From the NCBI GenBank assembly GCA_001797675.1, contig MGQB01000001.1:62001-126000 (forward strand): a DNA stretch of 64,000 bases, read 5' to 3'. A program made the position numbers and the translations under genes. This DNA is from Deltaproteobacteria bacterium RBG_13_43_22 (GTDB lineage: Bacteria > Desulfobacterota > RBG-13-43-22). The stretch's first letter is position 1, and each line of letters opens with the position of its first letter. Below are positions 8,411-18,900 of this stretch, one piece after another. Under the pieces are notes generated by a model. It had not been told where the DNA came from. It did not search any database and worked only from the letters and a program-made list of their open reading frames with translations.

Positions 8411-8433
8411 TACAGGATTGTTCCGGTCCTGTA
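8411..8433 (-). terminator. Hairpin just after the NtrC-type regulator gene
   Basis: A 7-bp stem (TACAGGA at 8411-8417, TCCTGTA at 8427-8433) starts three bases beyond the stop codon of the NtrC-type gene. There is no clear U-tract, so termination is possible but weakly supported. Confidence 0.4.
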
Positions 8434-8436
8434 TAA

Positions 8437-9849
8437 TCAAGGGGTCGTTTTTGAACCCTTGGCTTTCAGGCCATATCTCTTTATGAGAGTATGGAAATAG
8501 GGCCTTTGCATACCGACCCTCTGGGCCGCCTGGGTGATATTCCCCTGGCAGGCCTCAAGGGCCTTAATGAGGAACATCTTTTCAACCACCTCGTAGGTTT
8601 CCTTAAGGAGGTGCTGTTTGAAGTCCCTCAGCTCCCCGGTGGTTTCAGGGACCCGATCGCCCTTGGTCCCTCCCCGAAGCCGTGTCGAATAAAGAGAAGC
8701 CACATTCTCCAGGGTTTTTCCTTCGGCCAGGATGACCAGGCGTTCAACGATGTTTTTGAGCTCACGAACATTCCCCGGCCAATCATATTGGATCAGGGCC
8801 TCCAGGGCCTCATCACTGAATCCTTCAACGTTCTTTCCCGTCTTTCGGCAGAAAAGCTTTAAAAAGAAATAAGCCAGCCGGGGGATATCGTCCTTTCGTT
8901 CCCGCAGAGGGGGAATGAAGATCGGAAAGACGTTCAGCCGGTAATAGAGATCTTCTCTGAAACGGCCTTCCTCCACCAGGGCCTTAAGATCCTGGTTGGT
9001 GGCCGATATAATCCGGGCATCACTCTTTTTGATCCGGCTTCCGCCGACGGGTTTGTATTCCTGCGCCTCCAGAACCCGAAGCAGTTTCCCCTGAACATCC
9101 GGAGGCAGATTGGAGATCTCATCCAGAAAAAGGGTCCCGCCCTGGGCCATTTCAAAGAGCCCGGCCTTGTTCTCCAGGGCCCCGGTAAAGGCCCCCTTAA
9201 CATGGCCGAAGAGCTCGCTCTCCAGGATTCCGGGACTGAGTGCGCTGAAATCGGCAGCTACAAAAGGCCGACCGGCCCGCTGGCTGTTGACATAGATGGC
9301 CCTGGCGAACAGCTCTTTCCCGGTTCCGCTTTCTCCATAGAGGATCACGGCACTGTCCAAAGGGGCCACTTTTTGGACCTGCTGATAGATTTCCAGGATC
9401 TGGGGATTCTCCCCGATGATGTTTTGAAAACCGAACCGATCCAGGACCTCCTTTCGAAGAGAAAGGTTCTCCTCAATCAATCGTTTTTTCTCCAGTGCCC
9501 TTTCCACGGCCAGTAAAAGATCATTTTCGGAAAAGGGTTTGGAGAGATAATCGAAGGCCCCGGTCTTCATGGCCTCTACGGCCCCCTTTACGGTGGAGAA
9601 TCCGGTGACGATAATAACACAAAGGGACGGGCATTCCCGGCAAGCCTTCCTGAGGATCTCCATACCGTCCATATCCGGCAGTCTCAAGTCCAGCAAAACG
9701 ATATCATAAGTACCCTGCAGAATGGCCTCGAGGCCTGCCCGGCCATTGGGGCAGGTCTCGACCAAGTGCCCTTTGTTGCTGAGGGACAAGCGGCATCCTT
9801 CACGAATGGAACGTTCGTCGTCGATGACCAGGATATTAAGCGCCGGCAT
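8437..9849 (-). CDS. Sigma-54-dependent response regulator (NtrC family)
   Basis: A 470-residue protein. The start at 9849 gives MPALNILVIDDE, the normal beginning of a receiver domain; a longer frame reaching 10032 only reads through the end of the kinase gene. The receiver (residues 1-120) has acceptor Asp54 in LLDLRLPD. The central AAA+ domain (about 145-375) has Walker A GESGTGKE, a GHVKGAFTGA loop that contacts sigma-54, Walker B GGTLFLDE and the WPGNVRELKN segment. The C-terminus has a Fis-type HTH (GNITQAAQRVGMQRPYFH). It overlaps the upstream histidine kinase gene by 14 bases, so the two form a pair. Sigma-54 promoters at 8207, 21787 and 24209 are plausible targets, which would make it the regulator of the hydrogenase operon and of the next response regulator. 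Confidence 0.95.
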   Translation of the reverse strand: MPALNILVIDDERSIREGCRLSLSNKGHLVETCPNGRAGLEAILQGTYDIVLLDLRLPDMDGMEILRKACRECPSLCVIIVTGFSTVKGAVEAMKTGAFDYLSKPFSENDLLLAVERALEKKRLIEENLSLRKEVLDRFGFQNIIGENPQILEIYQQVQKVAPLDSAVILYGESGTGKELFARAIYVNSQRAGRPFVAADFSALSPGILESELFGHVKGAFTGALENKAGLFEMAQGGTLFLDEISNLPPDVQGKLLRVLEAQEYKPVGGSRIKKSDARIISATNQDLKALVEEGRFREDLYYRLNVFPIFIPPLRERKDDIPRLAYFFLKLFCRKTGKNVEGFSDEALEALIQYDWPGNVRELKNIVERLVILAEGKTLENVASLYSTRLRGGTKGDRVPETTGELRDFKQHLLKETYEVVEKMFLIKALEACQGNITQAAQRVGMQRPYFHTLIKRYGLKAKGSKTTP

Positions 9850-11101
9850 CGGTTGGGTCCTCCGAGGGGATGTCTGCTTCTCTGGCCCGGACCGGCAGGG
9901 TGATGGAAAAGTGCGTCCCCCTTCCAGGCAGGCTGGATACGTCGATCTGTCCTTGATGATTTTGGATGATCCCGAAGCTGACGGATAATCCCAAACCCGT
10001 TCCTTTCTCCTTGGTGGAAAAGAAGGGCTCAAATATCCTGGCCAGGTTTTCAGAGGGTATTCCGCTGCCGTTATCCGTAATCTCGGCTATAACGGTTTCG
10101 CCCCCGGGGCCGGGCCGGGTGGAAACCTTGACCTTTCCCTTTTCACGGGTGGCCTCAAGGGCATTAATCAGGAGATTCATGAAGACCTGCTGGATCTGAT
10201 TGACATCTAAAAAGACCGGGGGGAGATCGGAGGACAGGTTCTTCTCCAACTGAATGCGACGGAGTCGAAATTCGTTTTCCAGGATCCTCAAAGCCTTTTC
10301 CATCACCGAGTTTAGATCGGCCATTTTCTTCAGCGGCGGCCGTTCCCTGGAGAAGTCCAGAAGTTCCTGAATGATCCTTTTGCACCGGAGGGTCTCCTGG
10401 GCAATAACATCCAGACCCTCTCGAACAGGGCCTTCCTCGGGGACTTGATCCATAAGCATGGTGGTGTAGACCAGGATCCCGCCCATGGGATTGTTGATCT
10501 CATGGGCGATTCCGGCGGCCATCCGGCCCAGGGCGGTAAGCTTCTCCGTTTGTATAACCAGATGGTTATACCGTAACTCCTGGGCCTCGATAAACCGGGC
10601 CTTATCAAGGGCCAGGGCGCTTTGTTCGGCAACAGCCGCCATGAAATCGAGCTCTTCTTCCGAAAAGTCCCGGGGCTGGTCGAAAAAAACCCGGATGATC
10701 CCGATCACATCTTCGTTCAGTATCAAGGGGATATCCAGGGCCATCCGAAACCCTTCCTCCAAAAACTCGCGGGGGTACTGAATACGGGGATTCTTATCAA
10801 TGTCGCGGATCAGAATCACTTTATTTAGTTTACAGAGATCGGTGATAATGGTTTCGCTGGAGACATGTCCTTTGGAAAGATACCGCTCGCTGAGACCGTG
10901 AGCGGCAAAAAGGTCCATCTTATGAGATTCAAGATTGAGGATGCGGATGAGTGCACCCCTGGCCTGAAGGCTCTCGGTAGACTCCCTTACCACCAGGGAC
11001 AAAACTTCATCGACCTTTGTGCTGGAGTGGACGGACCGGCTGATGTCTCGGAAGGTGCGATAAAAGACCTCGAAAATATTGGAGGAGGCTTTCAATTTCA
11101 A
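9836..11101 (-). CDS. GAF-domain sensor histidine kinase
   Basis: A 421-residue soluble kinase with no membrane segment. It begins with a TTG codon behind a GGGGGTC stretch; no ATG is available nearby. Residues about 22-170 form a GAF sensor domain, suggesting a cytoplasmic ligand or redox signal. HisKA has His200 in GIAHEINNP, and the ATPase domain (about 300-405) shows NLLINALEA, DNGSGIP, FFSTKEKGTGLGL and GRGTHFSI boxes. Its gene overlaps that of the NtrC-type regulator by 14 bases and follows metF by 26 bases, so it is the tail of the hydrogenase transcription unit. The natural reading is a kinase that senses a metabolite or redox state and adjusts hydrogenase expression; the ligand is not known. 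Confidence 0.94.
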   Translation of the reverse strand: MKLKASSNIFEVFYRTFRDISRSVHSSTKVDEVLSLVVRESTESLQARGALIRILNLESHKMDLFAAHGLSERYLSKGHVSSETIITDLCKLNKVILIRDIDKNPRIQYPREFLEEGFRMALDIPLILNEDVIGIIRVFFDQPRDFSEEELDFMAAVAEQSALALDKARFIEAQELRYNHLVIQTEKLTALGRMAAGIAHEINNPMGGILVYTTMLMDQVPEEGPVREGLDVIAQETLRCKRIIQELLDFSRERPPLKKMADLNSVMEKALRILENEFRLRRIQLEKNLSSDLPPVFLDVNQIQQVFMNLLINALEATREKGKVKVSTRPGPGGETVIAEITDNGSGIPSENLARIFEPFFSTKEKGTGLGLSVSFGIIQNHQGQIDVSSLPGRGTHFSITLPVRAREADIPSEDPTDAGA

Positions 11102-11126
11102 ATGACCCCCTTTCCCTTTAAAGGAG

Positions 11127-11993
11127 TTATTGCCGACCCAATGACAGGCTGCCTAAGATGTCGATGACCGTTTCAGCCTGATTCATGGTATAAAAATGAA
11201 AACAGCGGACACCCTGCCTGATCAGGTCAGCGCATTGCTCAATGGCAAATTCCCGGCCGATAAGTCCGGCGTCCTCCGGAGAAGCCTTTTCCATCCGGGC
11301 GACCAGTGAATTTGGGATGGTCGTGCCGCACCTCCGGCAGAATTCCCCGGTTCTCTTGATATCGAGTATAGGCATGATACCGGGGATAATAGGTATATGG
11401 ATGCCGATCTTCTCCGCCCGGTTCAGAAAATCATAGTAAAAACGATTCTCGAAGAACATCTGGGTAATAGCGAAATGAGCCCCGCTGTCAATCTTTCTTT
11501 TGGTGAATAACAGGTCCTTTTCCAGACTTGGCGCCTCAATATGACCTTCGGGATAACAGGCGACGCCTATCGAGAAGGCCTGGTAAGTTGCCGTCAGGTC
11601 AACCAGGTCTTTGGCACAGGTCAAACAGTCCTCAGGAAAATCGGCATCGCTGGTCCCTTGCGGCAAATCCCCTCGGAGGGCAAGCACATTTTCAATGCCC
11701 AGGTGTTTGTAATGATCAAGGATGGTTTTCAAATCCCCATAGCTCTGGCCGATACAGGTGAGGTGGGGCATGGGGGTAAGCGAAGTCCCCTCTTGGATAC
11801 GCTCGACCAGGCTGACGGTATTCTTCCCGGTGCTTCCCCCGGCCCCATAGGTCACCGACACAAAATCGGGCCCGAGGGTCTCGAGTCTTTTGATTACGGG
11901 GACTAATCTGTTTTCTCCGTCCAAATCCTTCGGAGGGAAGAATTCAAAGGAAATGCTCTTCCCCTGATTCTTGATGATCTCGTGTATCTTCAT
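11127..11993 (-). CDS. metF: Methylenetetrahydrofolate reductase
   Basis: A 288-residue enzyme reducing methylene-tetrahydrofolate to methyl-tetrahydrofolate in methyl synthesis or the methyl branch of the Wood-Ljungdahl pathway. The start at 11993 (MKIHEIIKN) is chosen because SFEFFPPK, with the catalytic Glu, then falls at the usual distance; a longer frame to 12038 has no support. Later segments SVTYGAGGST, ALRGD (folate and FAD contacts), FAITQMFF and IPIIPGIMPI are typical. The length matches the short MetF type that needs a partner for electron supply in some anaerobes; no MetV is adjacent. It lies 145 bases downstream of the hydrogenase large subunit on the same strand, with a hairpin in between, so it may share the hydrogenase transcript. 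Confidence 0.95.
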   Translation of the reverse strand: MKIHEIIKNQGKSISFEFFPPKDLDGENRLVPVIKRLETLGPDFVSVTYGAGGSTGKNTVSLVERIQEGTSLTPMPHLTCIGQSYGDLKTILDHYKHLGIENVLALRGDLPQGTSDADFPEDCLTCAKDLVDLTATYQAFSIGVACYPEGHIEAPSLEKDLLFTKRKIDSGAHFAITQMFFENRFYYDFLNRAEKIGIHIPIIPGIMPILDIKRTGEFCRRCGTTIPNSLVARMEKASPEDAGLIGREFAIEQCADLIRQGVRCFHFYTMNQAETVIDILGSLSLGRQ

Positions 11994-12088
11994 TAAAAAA
12001 AATCTCCCGCCAAGGGAGGGATACGAAAAGACGGGCAAACCCTTCAGGACCTTCTGCGGTCTTTTCCCGAAAAGTCAGGCTGTTTTCC

Positions 12089-12122
12089 TCTGCCCCCTCT
12101 CCAGGTTTGGAGAGAGGACAGA
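12089..12122 (-). terminator. Hairpin after hydrogenase large-subunit gene (attenuator or processing site)
   Basis: The central stem CTCTCC/GGAGAG (12097-12102 and 12109-12114) with a 6-base loop is extended by an outer TCTG/CAGA pair (12089-12092 and 12119-12122). It lies 16 bases after the hydrogenase stop and before metF. There is no U-tract, so it may lower or stabilise transcripts rather than end them. Confidence 0.4.
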
Positions 12123-12138
12123 GATGTGAGGGAGGGGT

Positions 12139-13557
12139 TTAACGTTCGACTCGATCGATCAGAGTACCATCCTCCTCCCTTAGCTCGATAATCATCGGCA
12201 TGGCCCCAATGGCATGGGTTGAGCAGGAGAAACAAGGATCATAGGCTCGGATGGCCGCCTCCACACGGTTCAGCATGCCCTCGGTCAATTTCTTCCCATC
12301 CACAAAGGACTTGGCCACCATTTCCACGGATTTATTGATAGCCCAATTGTTATGCCCGGTAGCGACAATCAGATTGACTTTAGTCAACATGCCGTTCTGG
12401 TCGGTTTTATAATGATGGAACAGGGTTCCCCGGGGGGCCTCCAAACACCCCACCCCCTCACCAACGAAACTTTTAGAGTCGGTGACCAAATCGGTGGAGA
12501 GCACATCCGGGTCCATGAGGATTTCTTTGGCCCGTTCTATAGCATAAAGGTCTTCAATCAAGCGGGCATAGTGATACCATAAGGTGCCCTCTACCGGTTT
12601 ACCCCCACCCAGGGCCTTGAAATTGCCAAATTCCTCATTGGCCGAAGGGGTATTGATTTTTTCAGCCACATTCAACCGGCCCAAGGGCCCCACCCGGTAG
12701 GTACCCGCAGGATAGCCCATCTTGCGGTAATAAGGGAATTTCAAATAGGACCAGTCTTCCACATGCTCGGCAATAACCTCCAGATAATTTTGGGGATCGA
12801 ATTCCTCCAGCGTTTTCCCGTTTTTGTCCGTCAAACGTATCCGGCCGTCATACAACTGCAATCCCCCCTGTTCGTCCACCATCCCCATATAGCCTGAAGG
12901 AAAAACCGCATATTTATCCACCAGCTCGCGATTGGACTCAAACCAGCCTTTGGCCACGGTTATGGCGATCTTAATCGTCTCCATAACCTCATCAATCCGG
13001 CTCAATAGATCGTCACAATCTTCAGAGGAAAGAGGGGCATTAACCCCCCCGGGAATCGAATGAATGGGGTGAACGCGTTTCCCGCCCAATTTGCGGATAA
13101 TGTCCTGGCCGAAAGCCCTGGACTGGACTGCTTTCAAGGCCAATTCGGGGTTAGCCTGGATGACCCCTACTACATTTCGAATGGCCGGGTCGGCATCGAA
13201 CCCCAGCAGCATATCCGGACCGGCCAATTCAAAGAAATGCATGGAGTGCGATTGAATATACTGCCCCATATGCATCAATTCTCGAAGGAGCTGGGCTGTT
13301 CGTGGAGGGGTCACCCCGACGATCCGGTCACAGGCCTTGGCCGAGGCCAGATGATGGCTGACCGGACAAATACCACAAATCCGTGGCGTTATTTGAAGCA
13401 TTTCAAAAAAGGGCCGCCCTTCGGTAAATTTTTCAAAACCCCGAAATTCATTGACATGCATAAAGGCGTTATCCACTTTCCCTTTGGCACCCATGTTGAT
13501 GGTGACTTTGGCGTGACCCTCTATCCTGGTTACAGGTTCTATCGTGATCTTCTGCAT
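12139..13557 (-). CDS. [NiFe] hydrogenase large subunit (group 3 type)
   Basis: A 472-residue catalytic subunit carrying the Ni-Fe(CN)2CO site. It has the N-terminal EPVTRIEGHAKV, the first cysteine motif RICGICPVSHH (Cys61, Cys64) and the second DPCFSCSTH (Cys442, Cys445, His448). All four metal ligands are cysteine; there is no selenocysteine. The 24 residues after His448 should be removed by a maturation protease, and a candidate protease gene lies at 23652-24149 in the same block. Sequence features and length fit cytoplasmic HoxH/MvhA-like subunits. It is preceded by the small subunit and by NuoG-, NuoF- and NuoE-like genes, matching the large subunit (HydL) of the electron-bifurcating HydABCSL type described from Acetomicrobium. 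No hyp maturation genes are visible in the window. Confidence 0.95.
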   Translation of the reverse strand: MQKITIEPVTRIEGHAKVTINMGAKGKVDNAFMHVNEFRGFEKFTEGRPFFEMLQITPRICGICPVSHHLASAKACDRIVGVTPPRTAQLLRELMHMGQYIQSHSMHFFELAGPDMLLGFDADPAIRNVVGVIQANPELALKAVQSRAFGQDIIRKLGGKRVHPIHSIPGGVNAPLSSEDCDDLLSRIDEVMETIKIAITVAKGWFESNRELVDKYAVFPSGYMGMVDEQGGLQLYDGRIRLTDKNGKTLEEFDPQNYLEVIAEHVEDWSYLKFPYYRKMGYPAGTYRVGPLGRLNVAEKINTPSANEEFGNFKALGGGKPVEGTLWYHYARLIEDLYAIERAKEILMDPDVLSTDLVTDSKSFVGEGVGCLEAPRGTLFHHYKTDQNGMLTKVNLIVATGHNNWAINKSVEMVAKSFVDGKKLTEGMLNRVEAAIRAYDPCFSCSTHAIGAMPMIIELREEDGTLIDRVER

Positions 13558-13610
13558 TATATCTTCTCCTCTGCTTTACCGGCTTATTTCAGGTACTGAT
13601 TCCTTCTTCT

Positions 13611-14150
13611 TCAGTCATACTTCAATACTTGGTCCTTTAAGACCGGGATACGACCTTCCAACAATTCACCGATTACAAAATGGATGGCATCAGCCGACGG
13701 CGGACAGCCGGGCAGATACACATCCACCTTGACCACCTGATCCAAAGGGCGGGCAAAAATCGGTTGGGCCAGTTCCTCCGACCGGGGGATAAGTCCATCC
13801 ACGGTGCTCTCGGTCTCCACATAGGCCCTGCGCAGGGCATCTTCCATCTTGACTTGGTTCCTCATTAAAGGGACACCCCCAAGAACCGAGCAATCACCCA
13901 AGGAGACCAGGATCTGACAGCGCTCCCGCATGACCCTGGCCACTTCGAGATGGGCCGTGTTGTTGACCGTGCCGGTTAAAATTCCGACCGTAACGCCCTC
14001 TCTCGGCGGGTATTTCAAGTCGGTAATCGGGCTTGAGGTAATTTCAATTTTATCCAAAAGCTGGACCAGCCTCTCGTCCAAATCCAATAAGGACATATGG
14101 CATCCGGCGCAAGCGGCCAACCAATCTGTTGCAATTTTTATCTTCGCCAT
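13611..14150 (-). CDS. [NiFe] hydrogenase small subunit (HoxY/HydS-like)
   Basis: A 179-residue cytoplasmic small subunit with no Tat signal. The start at 14150 (MAKIKIATDWL) follows GGGAGGAGA; a start six codons upstream is poorer. Conserved cluster ligands are Cys14 and Cys17 in LAACAGCH, a GDC motif in the middle (LVSLGDCSVLGG) and LPGCPPSAD near the C-terminus. These four cysteines bind the single proximal [4Fe-4S] cluster that passes electrons between the Ni-Fe site and the diaphorase-like subunits. The short length without the C-terminal ferredoxin part is typical of group 3 enzymes. It lies 20 bases after the NuoG-like gene and 53 bases before the large subunit. Confidence 0.94.
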   Translation of the reverse strand: MAKIKIATDWLAACAGCHMSLLDLDERLVQLLDKIEITSSPITDLKYPPREGVTVGILTGTVNNTAHLEVARVMRERCQILVSLGDCSVLGGVPLMRNQVKMEDALRRAYVETESTVDGLIPRSEELAQPIFARPLDQVVKVDVYLPGCPPSADAIHFVIGELLEGRIPVLKDQVLKYD

Positions 14151-14170
14151 AGATCTTTCTCCTCCCATTC

Positions 14171-15889
14171 CTACATTCGGGCGGCCAATTGGGTTAATAC
14201 TTCATTTTCAGGAATCAAACCTTCCGGTAGCGATACGGCCTTCCTAACGGCCACTTTTTTACCTTCCAGGTTATACAGCGACCCTTCATGCTCATACCAA
14301 AGTAAGGCCGGAAAGACGATATCAGCCACCTCGGTGATCGGGCTGTGATAGCTGGCATGGACCGCCAGAAATTTTGCCTCCCGGGCCTGCTTGATTTTCT
14401 CGTCCGATAACGAGGTATCTTCCAGGAGAAGGTAGACTGCTTCCATCTGGCTGGGTGCAAAATTGGCCCGGAGGCCCAAGGCCTTGGCATGAAATCCGTT
14501 GCTTTCCGGAAACAAGGGAATGAAATGCGCCTTCCTTTGTAAGGCGGCTAATTTTTCCGCTTGCTCCGGCGGCGTTTCCTCCCCATACAACACAACCGGC
14601 GAGGCACTGTTCTGACAAAATTTGACGGCCTTACCCATTTCATTCAAGGAAAAAGTTTTATGAGCAAAACGTCTCATCTCATTGTTGTTGTCGGAAACAA
14701 GGACCAATCGAGCCCCATTCATACAAGCCCGTTTTATATGATAACCGATAACCGGATGATCGGAGAGTGGATCGGCCCCGGTGACCAAAATGGTATCGGC
14801 GGAAAGTAAATCATTTAAAGAGCCTCCCAAGGGTAGTTTAAATCTGGCCAGGGTCAACTCCAGAACACCCACATTGGCACCGATCTTTCCCAGGAATACG
14901 GCTACAAACTCGCTTAGGGTCAGGTTAAGGGTCCGGCAAGTCGTCCAGGCCCCGATTTTTTTACTGGGACTTTTTTTGAAAGCCTGCGCCAAAGTATCCA
15001 AAGCCTCTTCCCAGGAGACCTGCTGCATTCGACTGTCTTTCCGAATAAGCGGGGTTTCAATACGTTTGCGCGTTTCCTTGAAAAGCTCGAAACGGCCTTT
15101 GAGGCAAAGCACACCGTTATTATGTTCCTCCCATTCCCCTTCCACCCGCAACACCCTGCCGGCGCGGGTAATGATCTCCGAACCACAGCCCACGCTGCAG
15201 AACATGCAGACACTTTTGGTCCTCTCCACCTGGGATTCACGTCCGGCATAAGCGCTCTTTCGGTCGATTAAGGCCCCGGTGGGACAAATCTGCAGACAAG
15301 TTCCGCAACTGATGCAAGTGGATTCCCCGAAGGGAACCCCTCCATCGGCACAAATCACGGTTTTGGCCCCACGGTATTTAACACCCAGGGTGTTATTGGC
15401 CGCCAACTCACTGCAGACCCGTATGCAGCGACGACAGAGTATGCAACGGTTATGATCCATGATAAAATGCTCCCGGGTGCCGTCCACCGGCCTGGCTTCG
15501 CCTGGATTTTGATAAATCCAATGATCCAAACCGTATCGATAGGCCAGGGCCTGTAATTCGCAGTCCCCGCTCGATTCACAAAAGGGACAATAGTGGTTTC
15601 CTTCCGAGAAAAGTAATCCGAGAATGAATCTCCGTTCCTCAACCACTTTGGGTGATTCGGTTTCCACCCTCATCCCCTCAGTAACCGGAAAGGTACAGGC
15701 CGGTTGAAGACCTCGTTGTCTCTCGATTTCAACCACACAGATACGGCAGGCCCCGATGGGTGTGACGGCCGGGTGATGGCACAGGCTGGGTATATCAATC
15801 CCGACCCCCTTAGCCGCCTCCATGACAGTCTGTCCGGCCCTGGCCCGAATGTGACGCCCGTTGATTCTTATATTCACTACCTTATCCAT
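14171..15889 (-). CDS. NuoG/HydA-like iron-sulfur subunit of the hydrogenase complex
   Basis: A 572-residue electron-transfer subunit. In order: an N-terminal [2Fe-2S] plant-type ferredoxin domain (CHHPAVTPIGACRICVV and a later CTFPV), a His-Cys3 cluster motif (HYCPFCESSGDC), two [4Fe-4S] motifs (CILCRRCIRVC and CISCGTCLQICP) and a further cluster at the start of a molybdopterin-oxidoreductase-like region (CMFCSVGC, with NNGVLCLKGRFE after it). The C-terminal 300 residues keep the fold but lack evident molybdenum-binding function. In [FeFe] bifurcating hydrogenases the equivalent HydA ends in the H-cluster domain; here that domain is absent and separate [NiFe] subunits follow, 20 bases away. 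The role inferred is wiring between the flavin subunit and the small subunit. Confidence 0.93.
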   Translation of the reverse strand: MDKVVNIRINGRHIRARAGQTVMEAAKGVGIDIPSLCHHPAVTPIGACRICVVEIERQRGLQPACTFPVTEGMRVETESPKVVEERRFILGLLFSEGNHYCPFCESSGDCELQALAYRYGLDHWIYQNPGEARPVDGTREHFIMDHNRCILCRRCIRVCSELAANNTLGVKYRGAKTVICADGGVPFGESTCISCGTCLQICPTGALIDRKSAYAGRESQVERTKSVCMFCSVGCGSEIITRAGRVLRVEGEWEEHNNGVLCLKGRFELFKETRKRIETPLIRKDSRMQQVSWEEALDTLAQAFKKSPSKKIGAWTTCRTLNLTLSEFVAVFLGKIGANVGVLELTLARFKLPLGGSLNDLLSADTILVTGADPLSDHPVIGYHIKRACMNGARLVLVSDNNNEMRRFAHKTFSLNEMGKAVKFCQNSASPVVLYGEETPPEQAEKLAALQRKAHFIPLFPESNGFHAKALGLRANFAPSQMEAVYLLLEDTSLSDEKIKQAREAKFLAVHASYHSPITEVADIVFPALLWYEHEGSLYNLEGKKVAVRKAVSLPEGLIPENEVLTQLAARM

Positions 15890-15938
15890 TAGATAAACCT
15901 CCTTCTTCGAGATCCGAAAAAACTATCAGATCTGTTCC

Positions 15939-18900
15939 TCATGCGGATTGCACTTTTCTCTCCTGGGTCGGAGCCTGAAGACCCATCGACTTTAACCATT
16001 CCAAATCACATCGCAGACAACGTTTGCACTCCTCACGAGCCGTATGTTCATCGAAACCGGCTTCCACCTCTTCAAAGCATTGAACACTTTTCTCTTTGGA
16101 AAGGCGTCGGACCACCGGACGCTTGGCCTCGGCATACTCCTCCATGGAATAAAGTTGCGGGATTTCTCGATCAGAGGGAACAAACCTGACCCTTTCCAGG
16201 GGTTGCCCTTTGAGATAGGCATCTACGGTTATGGCCACTTTGTTTCCCTGATCTACGGCCTCGATAACCGTAGCCGGTCCTAAAGTCACGTCCCCGGCGG
16301 CAAAAACACCCTCCCGTGTAGTCATCAAATTGGCCCCTACGGCAAGGGTGGTATCCGGTTTCACTTCAATCTTATTATCGTTCTGGAGACCTTCCAAATC
16401 CGAAGCCTGTCCAATGGCGGCGATGAAAAGGTCGGCATCCAAAATGAATTCGGGGACTTCAAATTCCGTAGCCTCAATCGGAATGGGGCGCCGGCGTCCC
16501 CCGGCATCAAACTCGCCTAGGCGTTGCAAATGGCATTCCACGCCGGTCACCTGATCGGGCCCCAAGATGCCCACCGGATTGGTCAGGAAGTGGAATTGAA
16601 TGCCTTCGCGGAAGGCCTCTTCGATCTCCTCTTTCCAGGCCGGCATATCCTGCCGGGTGCGTCGATAAAGAATATGGACCCGTTTGGCCCCCAGTCGCAG
16701 GGCGGTTCGGGCCGCATCGATAGCCACGGCCCCACCACCTACAACGGCCACGCTCTTTCCTCTGACCTCGGGGGGTTTGCCTAAGGCCACATTTTTCAGG
16801 AATTCGACCCCTTGATAGACCCCGGGCAGATCTTCGCCGGGAATACCCAAACGACGTCCCTTATGGGCTCCGATGGCCAAGATCGCTGCTTTATAGCCAT
16901 CCCGGTCCAATAATCCGTCCATGGTGAAATCTTTTCCCATTTCTTGTCCCAGTTTGATTTCCACCCCGGCCCGCTTGATGGCTTCGATTTCCATATTTAG
17001 GATATTTCGCGGCAAACGATATTCCGGAATCCCTACCGCCATCATACCCCCGGCCACCGGCAGCTTATCAAAGACGGTCACCGGATAGCCCCGTTGAGCC
17101 AATCTAAGGGCAGCAGTCAAACCGGCCGGACCGGCGCCGATGACAGCCACTTTCTCCTTTTTTGGACCTTCGATTTTGGCCGGGGTCCAGGGTTTTTCGA
17201 TCTCATGGTCGGCCATGAGCCGTTTGGCGTGGCGGATGGCCACCGGTTCGTCAATATCACCCCTTCGGCATTTCTGCTCACAAAAGGCAGGACAAACCCG
17301 GCCGCAGATCAAGGCGAAGGGGTTCTTTTCCCGATGCACCTCCAGCCCTTCGGCGAAATGCCCCTGGGCAATCAGGGAAATAAACGAGGGGACATCCACC
17401 TGGGCCGGACAGGCATTGGTACAACGGGCCCGTACCAGACTCTGACAGGATCCGGCCGGACACTCGCCGTCCAGGATATGGGTTAAGAATTCGGCTTCAA
17501 AATACTTCAAGGCCGACATGACCGGTCCGGGTGTCAACTGGCCCAAAGCGCATAGAGATCCCGTTTCCATCCCTTTGGCTATGGTCTTGATAGTATCCAG
17601 ATCTTCCAACCTTCCATTCCCCTCACTGATACGGGTCAGGATTTCCAGCATCCGTTTCCCGCCGACCCGGCAGGGAATACATTTGCCGCAGGATTCGGCC
17701 TGGGCAAATTTTAAAAAGAACTTAGAAAATTCCACCATACAGGTATCTTCATCCACCACAATCATACCGCCGGACCCCATCACCGCACCCACTTCCTGTA
17801 ACGAATCGAAATCCACCTCTACGTTCAGGTGCTGCGGAGGGATACAACCTCCTAGTGGGCCTCCGGTCTGGACAGCCTTGAAGCGCTTGTCCTTGAGAAT
17901 CCCCCCGCCTATATCGAAAATGATCTCACCCAGAGTAATCCCCATAGGAACCTCAACCAGACCCGTGTTGTTCACCTTGCCGGTCAAAGCAAAAATAGCT
18001 GTTCCCGGGCTTCGCCTGGTCCCGATGTTATTAAACCAATTGGACCCGTTAACAATGATTTGGGGAACATTGGCATAACTTTTTACATTGTTCAGGTTGG
18101 TCGGCTTCCCCCAAAGGCCGGAAGCGGCCGGAAAGGGGGGACGGGGCCGCGGTTCACCTCGGCGGCCTTCAATGGAGGCCAGCAGGGCCGTTTCTTCACC
18201 GCAGACAAAGGCACCGGCCCCTTCCTTGATGTGCAGATGGAATGAAAAATCAGTGTTTAGAATATTATCTCCCAGGAGGCCATACTCTTCCGCCTGGGCA
18301 ATGGCCACATTGAGTCGTTTAATGGCCAACGGATATTCAGCCCGGCAATAGATGTATCCTTCGCTGGCTCCAATGGCATACCCGCAGATGGTCATGCCTT
18401 CGATCAAACTGTGGGGGTCGCCTTCCAGCAGGGACCGATCCATGAAGGCCCCCGGGTCCCCTTCATCGGCATTACAAACCACATACTTGACCTCTCCCGG
18501 GGCCCTGAAGGTAAATTCCCATTTAGTACCGGTGGAAAACCCTGCCCCTCCTCGCCCTCTTAATCCGGAACGTTTGACCTCTTGGATGACTTCTTCCTGG
18601 GTCATATCGAATAAAGCCTTGGACAAAGCCTCATATCCGCCTTGAACAATGTATTCGTCTATCTTCTCCGGATCGATGATTCCACAGTTCCGCAGGGTAA
18701 TCCGGACTTGTTTACTGTAAAAAGGGATATCCTGATACCGGGGAAGTTCCTTGTAGGTCTCAGGGGTTTTATAGGTTAAACGGCCGACCACCCTTCCTTT
18801 GACCAGGGTTTCTTCCACAATGGTCTGGACGTCCCTGGGCTGGACCTGGCAATAAAAAATCCCTTCAGGGTAGATGACCATGATCGGTCCCATAGCACAA

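Noticed and set aside
12139-13557. Selenocysteine in the [NiFe] large subunit
   Set aside because: All four metal ligands are ordinary cysteine codons.
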